Part shown: piece after piece, positions 1-6,079 of the stretch | How the letters are laid out: each line of letters opens with the position of its first letter | Numbering within the stretch: position 1 is the first letter of the stretch | Notes under the pieces: generated by a model | The model's input: only the letters and a program-made list of their open reading frames with translations | Database searches by the model: none | Told to the model about the DNA's origin: nothing | Translations under genes and position numbers: made by a program | Origin: Clostridia bacterium | GTDB lineage: Bacteria; Bacillota; Clostridia; Oscillospirales; Butyricicoccaceae | Assembly (NCBI GenBank): GCA_900763355.1 | Contig: CAAFJY010000119.1 | Span: 1-13,429, forward strand | DNA length: 13,429 nt | Direction of reading: 5' to 3'

Positions 1-182
1 TCATCGGCGAAGTGCTGGATCACGACGTCGAAACAGCTCAGTATTTCTTTGAGATCGGCATGGGCTGCCTGGGCTGCCCCCATTCCCGCGGGGAATCCAT
101 CGCGGAAGCCTGCGCCGTTCACGGCACCAACGCCGACGAGCTGGTGGAAAAGCTGAACCAGCATTTTGCCGCCAAGAACTGA
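1..182 (+). CDS. DUF1858 domain protein, 3' part only
   Basis: This is the C-terminal 59 residues of a small protein; the start lies before the window. The frame opens at base 3 with IGEVLDHD and contains the motif GMGCLGCPHS followed by GESIAEACAVHG, ending in FAAKN. This pattern (a CxxC pair, then a helix with EACxxHG) is that of the DUF1858 family, sometimes called the hybrid-cluster-protein-associated redox disulfide domain. Family members are about 65-75 residues, so perhaps eight N-terminal residues are missing. The CxxC suggests a redox or metal role, but no substrate is established. A terminator follows directly, so this gene ends its own transcript. Family call is confident; function is unknown. 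Confidence 0.85.
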   Translation, partial: IGEVLDHDVETAQYFFEIGMGCLGCPHSRGESIAEACAVHGTNADELVEKLNQHFAAKN

Positions 183-203
183 GTTTTTTGCATCCACGCA
201 GAT

Positions 204-236
204 AAACCAAGGGCAGACCTGCCCTTGGTTTGTTTG
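204..236 (+). terminator. Intrinsic terminator after the DUF1858 gene
   Basis: A 12-bp stem (204-215 with 220-231, arms AAACCAAGGGCA and its complement) closes a 4-base loop and is followed by a T-rich run broken by G. It lies 21 bases after the stop codon and separates this gene from trmK. Confidence 0.75.
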
Positions 237-312
237 TATGCGGCCGATTTTTTGATCTTTCGCCGGTTTTTCACGGATCTTTTCGCTGTTTTTGCCCAAA
301 AGGAGGCTTTTC

Positions 313-978
313 ATGAAGCTGACGCCCCGCCTGGCCCTGGCCGCCCGCCTCTCCGCCGGAGGGAAGCGCATCCTGGACATCGGCTGTGACCACGCCTATC
401 TTTCCATCGCCCTGGTCCAAGGAGGAGCGGAGCACGCCTTTGCCTCCGACCTCCGCCCCGGCCCCCTGGCTGCCGCCCGGGCCAACATCGCCGCCCTGGG
501 GCTGGAAAGCCGTATCACCCCCGTCCTTTCCCCCGGGTTGGAGGCCTTCGGCCCCGAAGACGGGGACACCGTGGTCCTGTGCGGCATGGGGGGCGAGCTC
601 ATGGTGCAGATCCTGGAGAGCGCCCCCTGGGCCCTCACGGGGGATCACGCCCTGGTGTGTCAGCCCATGACCCACGGGAACGTGCTGCGGCAGTTTTTTG
701 CCGGCCGGGGCTGCGCCGTCGAGGCCGAGGCCCTGGCCCGGGAGGGGGACCGGCTGTACACTGTCCTCCGGGCCCGGGGTGGGAGCGCCCCCTATCCGGC
801 GGAAAACTTCGGTTTATTTACCCATCTTCTGCTGTCCGACCCGGCCTTCCCCGCCTTTTTGCAGCGGGAAAAGCGCCGTTTTTCCCAGGCACTGGCGGGA
901 AAACGGGCCGCCGGTCTCCCCACCGGCAGCGAAGAAGCCATTCTTGCCCGATTGGAGGAATGTTCTCATGGCGCTTGA
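313..978 (+). CDS. trmK: tRNA (adenine(22)-N1)-methyltransferase TrmK
   Basis: This is a 221-residue class I SAM-dependent methyltransferase of the TrmK family, which methylates N1 of adenine 22 in the D-arm of bacterial tRNAs. SAM-binding motif I is visible as LDIGCDHAYL (residues 21-30), the end of strand 2 as ASDLRPG (44-50), CGMGGEL at 90-96, and QPM at 117-119 in the catalytic-loop position. The start at 313 is chosen because AGGAGG (301-306) lies 6 bases upstream; an in-frame ATG at 292 precedes that site and has none of its own. Length is close to the Bacillus homologue (about 238 aa). The last 11 bases overlap the start of rqcH, which implies translational coupling. No clear promoter was found between the terminator at 204-236 and the start. 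Confidence 0.9.
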   Translation: MKLTPRLALAARLSAGGKRILDIGCDHAYLSIALVQGGAEHAFASDLRPGPLAAARANIAALGLESRITPVLSPGLEAFGPEDGDTVVLCGMGGELMVQILESAPWALTGDHALVCQPMTHGNVLRQFFAGRGCAVEAEALAREGDRLYTVLRARGGSAPYPAENFGLFTHLLLSDPAFPAFLQREKRRFSQALAGKRAAGLPTGSEEAILARLEECSHGA

Positions 979-2647
979 CAGCTTTGTCATCACCGGCCTG
1001 GCCCGGGAGTTGGACCGGGACCTCCGGGACGCCCGGGTGGACCGGGTCACCATGCCCGCCCGGGACCGGGTGGTCCTCTCCCTCCGCTCCCCCCAGGCGG
1101 GGAACTGCCGGCTGCTTTTGTCCGCCGGCGCGGGGGCGAGAGTCCACCTCACCGGGGAAAAATATGAAAATCCCGAGACGCCCCCCATGCTCTGTATGCT
1201 GCTGCGCAAGCTTCTGGGAGGCGGGCGGGTGGTCTCGGTCACCCAGCCCGACCACGAGCGTCTGCTGGAGATGCGCATCACCTCGGCCGACGAGCTGGGG
1301 GTGGTGACCGAAAAGCGCCTCATCTGCGAGATGATGGGCCGCATGACCAACCTGATCCTGGTGAGTGAGGAGGGGGTCATCCTGGCCGCCCTCCACCAGG
1401 TGAGCCCGGAGAGCTCACCCCGCCCCGTCCAGGCCGGGATGCGCTACCGGCTGCCCCCCCGGCAGGACAAGCCCTCCCTCTGGGAGCTGTCGCCCCCGGA
1501 GATAGAAGCCCTCTGCCGCGCCTGCGGGGACGATCCCTCCCGCCTGTGCGGGAGCATGGCGGGGCTGTCTCCTCTGCTGGCCCGGGAGGCCCTCTTTCAG
1601 GGGAAAACGCCGGAGGGGACGGCCCGGTTTCTCCTGGCCCTGCGGGAGACGGCTCCCCGCCCCTTTTTGCTGGAAAAGGACGGGGAAGCCCGGGATTTTT
1701 CCGCCTTCCCCATCGCCCAGGACCCGGCGGTCACTTGCCGGGAGGAGCCGGGCTTTTCCCAGCTGCTGGACGGCTTTTACCGGGAGCAGACCCGGAAAAG
1801 CGACCTGAAGACCCTCTCCGCCGCCACCGTCCGGTCCATGACCACCCTCCGGGACCGGCTGCGCCGCAAGCTGGCCAGCCAGCGGCAGGAGCTCCTTTCC
1901 GCCCAGAAGCGGGAGGAGCTCAAGCGCACCGCCGATCTCATCACCGCCAATCTCTATGCCATCCGCCCGGGGGACAAGTCGGTCACCCTCACCGACTATT
2001 TTGACCCCGCTCTCCCCCAGGTGACGGTGACGCTGGACCCCCTCCTCTCTCCCCAGGAAAACGCCCAGCGTCTTTTCCGGAAATACACCCGGCTCAAGCG
2101 GGCCGAGGAGGCCCTCCTCCACCAGATCGACCTGGGAGAGCAGGAGCTGGCCTATGTGGAAAATGTCCTCTACACCCTCTCCGCCGCAAGCGAGCCCTCC
2201 CAGCTGCGGGAGATCCGGGAGGAGCTGGTCCAGGCGGGCTATCTCCGCTCCCCGGACAAGGGCCGGCGGAAGGAAAAGCCCGTGAGCTATGCCCCCCGGC
2301 AGTTCACCGTGGATGGGGGCCTCACCGTCCTCTGCGGCCGGAATAACCGGGAAAATGACGAGCTCACCCACCGCCGTTCGGCCAAGACCGACCTGTGGTT
2401 CCACGCCCGGGGTGTTCCCGGGAGCCACGCCGTTTTGGTCACCGAAGGGCAGCCCCCCTCGGACCGGGCCATCGAACAGGCCGCCGCCATCGCCGCCTTT
2501 TACAGCAGCGCCGGGAACCAACCCCGGGTCCCCGTGGACTATACCCAGATCCGCCGGGTGAAAAAGCCCCAGGGCGCGCGGCCGGGCATGGTCAACTATT
2601 TCGAGTTCCAGACCGCCCTGGTGGAACCGGCCCTGCCGGAGGAATAA
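968..2647 (+). CDS. rqcH: RqcH / NFACT family ribosome quality-control factor
   Basis: This is a 559-residue NFACT protein (also annotated fibronectin-binding protein FbpA/YloA), homologous to bacterial RqcH and eukaryotic Rqc2/NEMF. The family binds obstructed 50S subunits carrying peptidyl-tRNA and recruits tRNA-Ala to add alanine tails. The NFACT-N domain includes CEMMGRMTNLILV; a charged coiled-coil section follows in the middle; the C-terminal NFACT-R domain has GRNNREND (N459-N460) and PGSH (484-487). At the site of the family's conserved Asp-Arg pair the sequence reads DHERLLEM (95-102), so Glu-Arg replaces Asp-Arg. The start at 968 has GGAGG at 954-958 and overlaps trmK by 11 bases in another frame. 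Length matches Bacillus RqcH (about 570). The last 21 codons are repeated downstream at 2765-2831. Confidence 0.92.
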   Translation: MALDSFVITGLARELDRDLRDARVDRVTMPARDRVVLSLRSPQAGNCRLLLSAGAGARVHLTGEKYENPETPPMLCMLLRKLLGGGRVVSVTQPDHERLLEMRITSADELGVVTEKRLICEMMGRMTNLILVSEEGVILAALHQVSPESSPRPVQAGMRYRLPPRQDKPSLWELSPPEIEALCRACGDDPSRLCGSMAGLSPLLAREALFQGKTPEGTARFLLALRETAPRPFLLEKDGEARDFSAFPIAQDPAVTCREEPGFSQLLDGFYREQTRKSDLKTLSAATVRSMTTLRDRLRRKLASQRQELLSAQKREELKRTADLITANLYAIRPGDKSVTLTDYFDPALPQVTVTLDPLLSPQENAQRLFRKYTRLKRAEEALLHQIDLGEQELAYVENVLYTLSAASEPSQLREIREELVQAGYLRSPDKGRRKEKPVSYAPRQFTVDGGLTVLCGRNNRENDELTHRRSAKTDLWFHARGVPGSHAVLVTEGQPPSDRAIEQAAAIAAFYSSAGNQPRVPVDYTQIRRVKKPQGARPGMVNYFEFQTALVEPALPEE

Positions 2648-2648
2648 G
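2582..2648 (+). repeat. 67-bp direct repeat, copy A (3' end of rqcH)
   Basis: These bases encode the rqcH C-terminus (PGMVNYFEFQTALVEPALPEE, 21 residues with the stop) and recur at 2765-2831 with one change (G2615 to T2798), an offset of exactly 183 bases. Copy A is the one joined to the full gene. Identity starts sharply at CCGGGCATGG and ends one base after the stop codon. Confidence 0.95.
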
Positions 2649-2764
2649 CGCGCCCTGCGCCGCCAGCGCGGCGTCCGACGCAGGGAGCCTGTGTATCAGG
2701 CGACCGGAGTCTATTCGATCACTGGGGCCCCCGCAGAATCGAAGATTCTGTGGGGAACGCAAGA
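2649..2764. other. Hairpin-rich spacer between the two repeat copies
   Basis: This 116-base stretch contains three inverted repeats. The first is CCCTGCG (2653-2659) with CGCAGGG (2679-2685), enclosing a GC-rich inner pairing. The second is GCCTG (2687-2691) with CAGGC (2697-2701). The third is a 12-bp stem with one G-T pair (2729-2740 with 2744-2755) and a GAA loop. None has a T-run that would make it a normal terminator. With the flanking 67-bp direct repeats it resembles a small structured insertion, but no terminal repeats, transposase or recombinase gene are present. The frame stays open from the rqcH stop to the second stop at 2828-2830, which means little at this GC content. Confidence 0.6.
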
Positions 2765-2831
2765 CCGGGCATGGTCAACTATTTCGAGTTCCAGACCTCC
2801 CTGGTGGAACCGGCCCTGCCGGAGGAATAAG
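2765..2831 (+). repeat. 67-bp direct repeat, copy B (orphan rqcH tail)
   Basis: This is the second copy of the rqcH 3' end, detached from the gene. It keeps the same frame (183 = 61 codons). The single difference would change Ala to Ser. Just before it, GCA AGA still encodes the Ala-Arg that precedes the repeat in the gene, but with different codons. Confidence 0.95.
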
Positions 2832-2842
2832 TCTTTCCGCAA

Positions 2843-2882
2843 GACGACTGCGCCGCGCGCAGTCGTTCTATCCAATGTTTTT
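2843..2882 (+). terminator. Probable terminator of the trmK-rqcH unit
   Basis: An 11-bp stem with one G-T pair (GACGACTGCGC 2843-2853, partner 2857-2867) closes a CGC loop 11 bases after copy B of the repeat. A T-run (2877-2883) starts ten bases after the stem, so it is an imperfect intrinsic terminator. It would have been the original rqcH terminator if the 183-base segment was inserted later. Confidence 0.5.
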
Positions 2883-2914
2883 TCGCGGACATGCGCCGGA
2901 AAAACACCGTAACC

Positions 2915-3003
2915 CGCCGTTTTTTCTCAAAAAAACGGCGAAACCGGCCCGCAGGCCGGAACCCCTCTGTCGAGAAAAACCCAGCGGAGCGGTTTTTCGA
3001 CAG
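2915..3003. repeat. Cluster of three palindromes between convergent genes
   Basis: Three hairpins stand in a row. An 11-bp stem CGCCGTTTTTT (2915-2925) pairs with 2930-2940. CCGGCC (2944-2949) pairs with 2954-2959. CTGTCGA/AAAAACC (2967-2981, one bulged G) pairs with 2991-3003. The cluster sits between the converging rqcH and tspO genes, and the last stem ends 5 bases from the tspO stop, so it probably ends tspO transcription. It may also be a dispersed intergenic palindrome; that needs genome-wide comparison. Confidence 0.6.
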
Positions 3004-3007
3004 CGTT

Positions 3008-3475
3008 TTATCCCTTTGCGATCATGAAATTGAGATACCCCGCAAAGGCCACCCAGAGGGCATAGGGGATCTGCAGTCGCCCCGCCGTCCGGTCGGCCCG
3101 GGAAAAGCGGGCGATCATCCACAAAATGCACCCCTCCAGCGCCCCCAGAATGCCCAGAGCCGCCCAGGGTCTGCCCAGGCGGAAAAACACCGGGCTCCAG
3201 GCGCAGTTGAGAGTCAGCTGGAGCCCATAGGGCCCCCACACCCCTCTCCGGTCCCGTCTGCGCCCCACCCGCCAGGCCGAGACTCCCATGAGCACATAGA
3301 GCACGCTCCACACCGCCGGGAAGACCCATCCCGGCGGGGCCAGCGGCGGCTTTGGCATCCCGGCATAGCGGTTCATGGCCGCTTTCCCCGTCAGGAGATA
3401 GGACAGTCCGCCCACCCCCAGGGGGATCAGACAGCTCCCCGCCAGGCTCAGAAACTTGTTTTGCTTTCTCCTCAT
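3008..3475 (-). CDS. tspO: TspO/MBR family membrane protein
   Basis: This 155-residue integral membrane protein of the TspO/PBR family has five expected helices. Family members bind porphyrins and related hydrophobic ligands; the bacterial role (stress or tetrapyrrole handling) is still debated. The hallmark loop and helix 2 are visible as MPKPPLAPPGWVFPAVW (residues 40-56) and SVLY (57-60), with further family residues at N90 and W93 in QLTLNCAWSPVFF. The start at 3475 is chosen because GGAGG lies 8 bases upstream; an in-frame ATG at 3574 would add a polar, unconserved 33-residue extension. It is transcribed alone toward rqcH. A partial palindrome ATGTC-N4-GACAT (3580-3593) lies upstream, but I could not assign a clear promoter. 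Confidence 0.9.
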   Translation of the reverse strand: MRRKQNKFLSLAGSCLIPLGVGGLSYLLTGKAAMNRYAGMPKPPLAPPGWVFPAVWSVLYVLMGVSAWRVGRRRDRRGVWGPYGLQLTLNCAWSPVFFRLGRPWAALGILGALEGCILWMIARFSRADRTAGRLQIPYALWVAFAGYLNFMIAKG

Positions 3476-3643
3476 GACCGCGCCCTCCTTTTTGTGCAGA
3501 GTGTTCCCCCGGCGGGGGAAAGTCATGCTTCCCCGGGGCCTTTTCCCCGAAAAATTCCCCTCGGAGCACTCCAATTATCATGTCAATCGACATTTTTCAC
3601 AGAAACAGCTAAATTTCGGTTGGAAAATTGTAAGATTTCCTGG

Positions 3644-3672
3644 TTGACAAATCCTGTAACAAAAGGCAAAAT
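3644..3672 (+). promoter_or_regulatory. Promoter of the AbrB-like gene
   Basis: A perfect -35 TTGACA (3644-3649), a 17-base spacer and a weak -10 CAAAAT (3667-3672) lie in an AT-rich island inside otherwise GC-rich DNA. The start codon follows 31 bases later. Confidence 0.6.
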
Positions 3673-3690
3673 AATATCATTATCATTATG
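3672..3690. promoter_or_regulatory. Possible Fur-family operator
   Basis: Read on the minus strand, this 19-base stretch matches the classical Fur box GATAATGATAATCATTATC at 14 of 19 positions, including an unbroken 11-base run ATAATGATAAT. It abuts the -10 and ends at the ribosome-binding site, where a bound repressor would block expression. It could equally be a chance AT-rich repeat. Confidence 0.25.
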
Positions 3691-3703
3691 GAGGAACCAA
3701 CCT

Positions 3704-3943
3704 ATGAAATCTACCGGTATCGTCCGTCACATCGACAACCTCGGCCGCATCACCCTGCCCATCGAGCTGCGCAAGAGCCTGGACATGGCCTGCGGCGATC
3801 CCCTGGAGATCTACACCGAGGGCAACTCCGTCATCCTGCGCAAGCACGAGTCCAGCTGCGTCTTCTGCGGCAACAGCAAAAAGGTCACCCTCTTCAAGGA
3901 CAAGTGCATCTGCGACAGCTGCCGCAAGGAGCTGGCGCTCTAA
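3704..3943 (+). CDS. AbrB/SpoVT-type DNA-binding regulator with Cys-pair tail
   Basis: This 79-residue protein starts MKSTGIVRHIDNLGRITLPI and continues ELRKSLDMACGDPLEIY, the swapped-hairpin DNA-binding fold of the AbrB/SpoVT/MazE superfamily (residues 1-47). Such proteins are dimeric transition-state regulators. Instead of the usual AbrB C-terminal multimerisation domain, the tail carries C52-x2-C55 and C68-x-C70-x2-C73, which looks like a small zinc site. GGAGG at 3690-3694 lies 9 bases before the ATG. The gene is alone between its own promoter and a strong terminator, so it is monocistronic. Its targets cannot be read from the window; the two-gene unit downstream has its own promoter. Confidence 0.9.
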   Translation: MKSTGIVRHIDNLGRITLPIELRKSLDMACGDPLEIYTEGNSVILRKHESSCVFCGNSKKVTLFKDKCICDSCRKELAL

Positions 3944-3956
3944 GCCCCCGCACCGG

Positions 3957-3987
3957 AAAAGGCCGCGCACCGCGCGGTCTTTTTTTT
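3957..3987 (+). terminator. Strong intrinsic terminator after the AbrB-like gene
   Basis: A 12-bp stem (AAAAGGCCGCGC 3957-3968 with 3972-3983, one G-T pair) with an ACC loop runs directly into an eight-T tract (3980-3987). Confidence 0.9.
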
Positions 3988-4038
3988 GTTTTTTGCAGTC
4001 CGGCGGCTGCCGCCCCGCGGATTATTTACATTTACCTG

Positions 4039-4067
4039 TTTACATTTCCTCCGCCCGGCGCTAAAAT
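4039..4067 (+). promoter_or_regulatory. Promoter of the CARF-nuclease unit
   Basis: -35 TTTACA (4039-4044), a 17-base spacer and -10 TAAAAT (4062-4067): five of six consensus matches in each box. It lies 36 bases before the start codon of the 199-aa gene and would drive both genes to 5927. Confidence 0.75.
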
Positions 4068-4103
4068 AAAGAGAAAGACCCATCTTTGCAAAGGAGACCC
4101 GCT

Positions 4104-4703
4104 ATGAAAGCCAAAGATTACACCGATTATCTCATCGGGGCCAAGCCGAAATCCACCCGGGGCAAGCTGCTGACCTTCCTTTTGGGGAGCCAGCGGGCCG
4201 CCGCCTTCTACGACGCCCGGCATCTGGAAAACGGCACCCGTCTCATGTGGATCGAGACCAACCGCTGGGGCGATCTGCGCTGCTACCCCTGTGTGCTGGA
4301 GACCCCGGAGGAGATCTTGGTCTTCGAGACCGGGGATCTCCCCGAATGCAAAAAAAACAACCTCCGCCTGGTGGAGCGCTGGGAGCAGACAGTGAACAGC
4401 CAGACCATCATCACCGACTATACCGTCACCGAGGTGGAGAAAAAGCCCTTTTACGAGATCTTCCACCGCTACCGGCAGGAGGATCTGGACCGGGCCGTGG
4501 CCCAGGCCAAGGCCGAGATGGCCGCGGAAAAGGTCCTGAAGGGCGAGCCCGTCCCCGACGATCTCAAGGACTATGTTCCCGGCGGCCCCCTGGACCCCAA
4601 CCGCGCCCCCGACGCCCCCGCTCCGGAGGCCGAGGCCGAAGCGCTCCCCTCTGCCGAAGCCGAAGCGGAAACGGAGACCGAAGCGGAGTCCGCGCCCCAG
4701 TGA
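4104..4703 (+). CDS. Unrecognised 199-aa protein, partner of the CARF nuclease
   Basis: I do not recognise this family. The start at 4104 follows AAGGAG (4091-4096). Residues 1-150 look like a compact globular domain with many aromatic residues (LMWIETNRWGDLRCYPC; EVEKKPFYEIFHRYRQED), no transmembrane helix and no signal peptide. A helical charged segment follows (DRAVAQAKAEMAAEKVL). The last 35 or so residues are low-complexity and acidic, rich in EA and ET pairs (AEAEALP, AEAETETEAE), probably disordered. The gene has its own promoter and lies 45 bases before the DUF1887 nuclease gene, which strongly suggests co-expression. It could be an accessory, inhibitor or substrate of the nuclease, but nothing in the sequence decides this. 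Confidence 0.75.
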   Translation: MKAKDYTDYLIGAKPKSTRGKLLTFLLGSQRAAAFYDARHLENGTRLMWIETNRWGDLRCYPCVLETPEEILVFETGDLPECKKNNLRLVERWEQTVNSQTIITDYTVTEVEKKPFYEIFHRYRQEDLDRAVAQAKAEMAAEKVLKGEPVPDDLKDYVPGGPLDPNRAPDAPAPEAEAEALPSAEAEAETETEAESAPQ

Positions 4704-4748
4704 TCTTCCCTGCCTCCGCATCATTCTGAACGAAAAGGAGACGCCGCT

Positions 4749-5927
4749 ATGGAGGTCGCAACTCTGGTGGAGTTTTTCTCCCCCAACCCCATCGAAAACG
4801 TTTTGGGTGCCTTTGCCTTCACACCCCGGCGTCTCGTGTTTTTGGTGGGGCCCGGCGCATCCCAGGACGCCATCCTCTCCACCCAGCGGGCGCTGGAGCG
4901 CCGCATCCCCGGCATCCAGATCCGCTTTTTCTCGGTGCCGGACACCCAGCTCCCCAGCATCGTCCGCACCCTGGAGGAACTGTGGCGGGAATATCCCGAC
5001 AGCGTTTTTGACTTCACCGGGGGGAGCGAGCCCATGCTGCTGTCGGCCTATGCCTTCGCCTACCAGCACGACGCGCCCATGCTCCACATCAACATCCAGA
5101 ACCACTGCTTTATCAACATCCATCGGTGCGAGGAGCTGGCCGAGCGCTTCGCCTTCCCTCAGCTCACCCTGGAGGATCACCTCTCCATGAATGGCACTTT
5201 TCTCGCGGGCTATGGTTATCCTGCACCGGATCCCCAATGGTTCAGCCGGATCCGCGCCTTCTGCGCCCTGGTACTGGAGGATCAGCACCGTTGGAAGGAG
5301 CAGTGCCTGTTCATCCAGATGGCCGCCGCCCGCAGCCCCGGCCTCACCGTGGACTCCGAGCCCGAGCTCCGCACCGGCGACGGGGCCCGGGTGAGTTGTG
5401 ACCCCTCCTATCTTCTCCGCCTGACGGAGATCGGAATGCTCTCCTCTGCCGCCATGGTGGGGGGGCGCATTCGCTTTACCTTCCCGGACCTTCAGCTGCG
5501 GCGTATCCTCTGTGACAGCGGCATCTGGCTGGAACTGTACACCTATATCCTGGTGGTGGAGAGCGGCAGATTTTCCGATGTGCGTCTTTCGGTGCGCATG
5601 GGGTGGGGTCAGGCCGAGGAGCAGTCCCACGGCACCGCCTACAATGAGATCGACGTGGTAGCCTGCGCCGGCATCACCCCACTTTTCATCTCCTGCAAGA
5701 GCGGTATCCCCTCTGCCGGAAGCATGAATGAGATCCTGGTCTATGCCCGGAAGTTCGGCGGCCCCCGGGCCCGCGCCGCCATGGTCACCTCCACCGAGCT
5801 CGCCTGGGGCTTTGTGGGGCTCCGGAAGCGGGCCGCCGACCTGGGGACCGTGGTGGTGGACGAATCCGACATCCGGGCCGGCCGCGCCCAGGGGATGCTC
5901 CTCTATCTCATGGATGCCGCCCTGTGA
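4749..5927 (+). CDS. Card1/Can2-like CARF domain nuclease (DUF1887)
   Basis: This 392-residue protein has the two-domain layout of DUF1887/Card1 (Can2). The N-terminal CARF-type Rossmann domain has LVFLVGPGASQDA (29-41), a strand ending FDFT, and the ligand-loop motif TGGSEPM (90-96). A linker region follows (about 150-250). The C-terminal PD-(D/E)xK-type nuclease domain has GIWLELY with E262, NEIDVV with E300 and D302, and FISCKSG with K317. Characterised relatives are activated by cyclic tetra-adenylate from type III CRISPR effectors and cut nucleic acids. In this protein the acidic residue of the usual (D/E)xK is Ser315. No cas gene or CRISPR array is present in the window. RBS AAGGAG precedes the ATG. 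A terminator follows at 5969. Confidence 0.85.
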   Translation: MEVATLVEFFSPNPIENVLGAFAFTPRRLVFLVGPGASQDAILSTQRALERRIPGIQIRFFSVPDTQLPSIVRTLEELWREYPDSVFDFTGGSEPMLLSAYAFAYQHDAPMLHINIQNHCFINIHRCEELAERFAFPQLTLEDHLSMNGTFLAGYGYPAPDPQWFSRIRAFCALVLEDQHRWKEQCLFIQMAAARSPGLTVDSEPELRTGDGARVSCDPSYLLRLTEIGMLSSAAMVGGRIRFTFPDLQLRRILCDSGIWLELYTYILVVESGRFSDVRLSVRMGWGQAEEQSHGTAYNEIDVVACAGITPLFISCKSGIPSAGSMNEILVYARKFGGPRARAAMVTSTELAWGFVGLRKRAADLGTVVVDESDIRAGRAQGMLLYLMDAAL

Positions 5928-5968
5928 GGGCATAAACCGCCGGTTTTCCGGACAAACTGGATCTGCGT

Positions 5969-5998
5969 AAAAGGCCCGCGCTCTGCGAGGGCTTTTTT
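5969..5998 (+). terminator. Terminator of the CARF-nuclease unit
   Basis: An imperfect stem (AAAA-GGCCC-GCGC against GCGA-GGGC-TTTT, with one bulge and one mismatch) is followed by TTTTTT (5993-5998), 42 bases after the stop codon. Confidence 0.7.
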
Positions 5999-6079
5999 CA
6001 TGGGCCGCCAGGCAATTCCCCGGAACCGGCCCCTTTTCCCCGCCTGTTACGGTTATTTTACGAAAGGAAGGGATCCTTT

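Noticed and set aside
292..312. An earlier in-frame ATG for trmK
   Set aside because: It lies upstream of the AGGAGG site that clearly serves the ATG at 313 and adds residues not needed by the family.
2691..2912. A 73-codon open frame across the spacer and repeat copy B
   Set aside because: It has no ribosome-binding site, is out of frame with the duplicated rqcH tail, and shows no recognisable sequence.
4032..5933. A 633-codon open frame on the minus strand opposite the CARF-nuclease unit
   Set aside because: It is Gly/His/Pro-rich with no family motif or good ribosome-binding site, and mirrors two well-supported plus-strand genes. High GC removes stop codons from antisense frames.
3600..6000. 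CRISPR array or cas genes near the CARF nuclease
   Set aside because: I looked for regularly spaced repeats and Cas-like proteins and saw none in the window.
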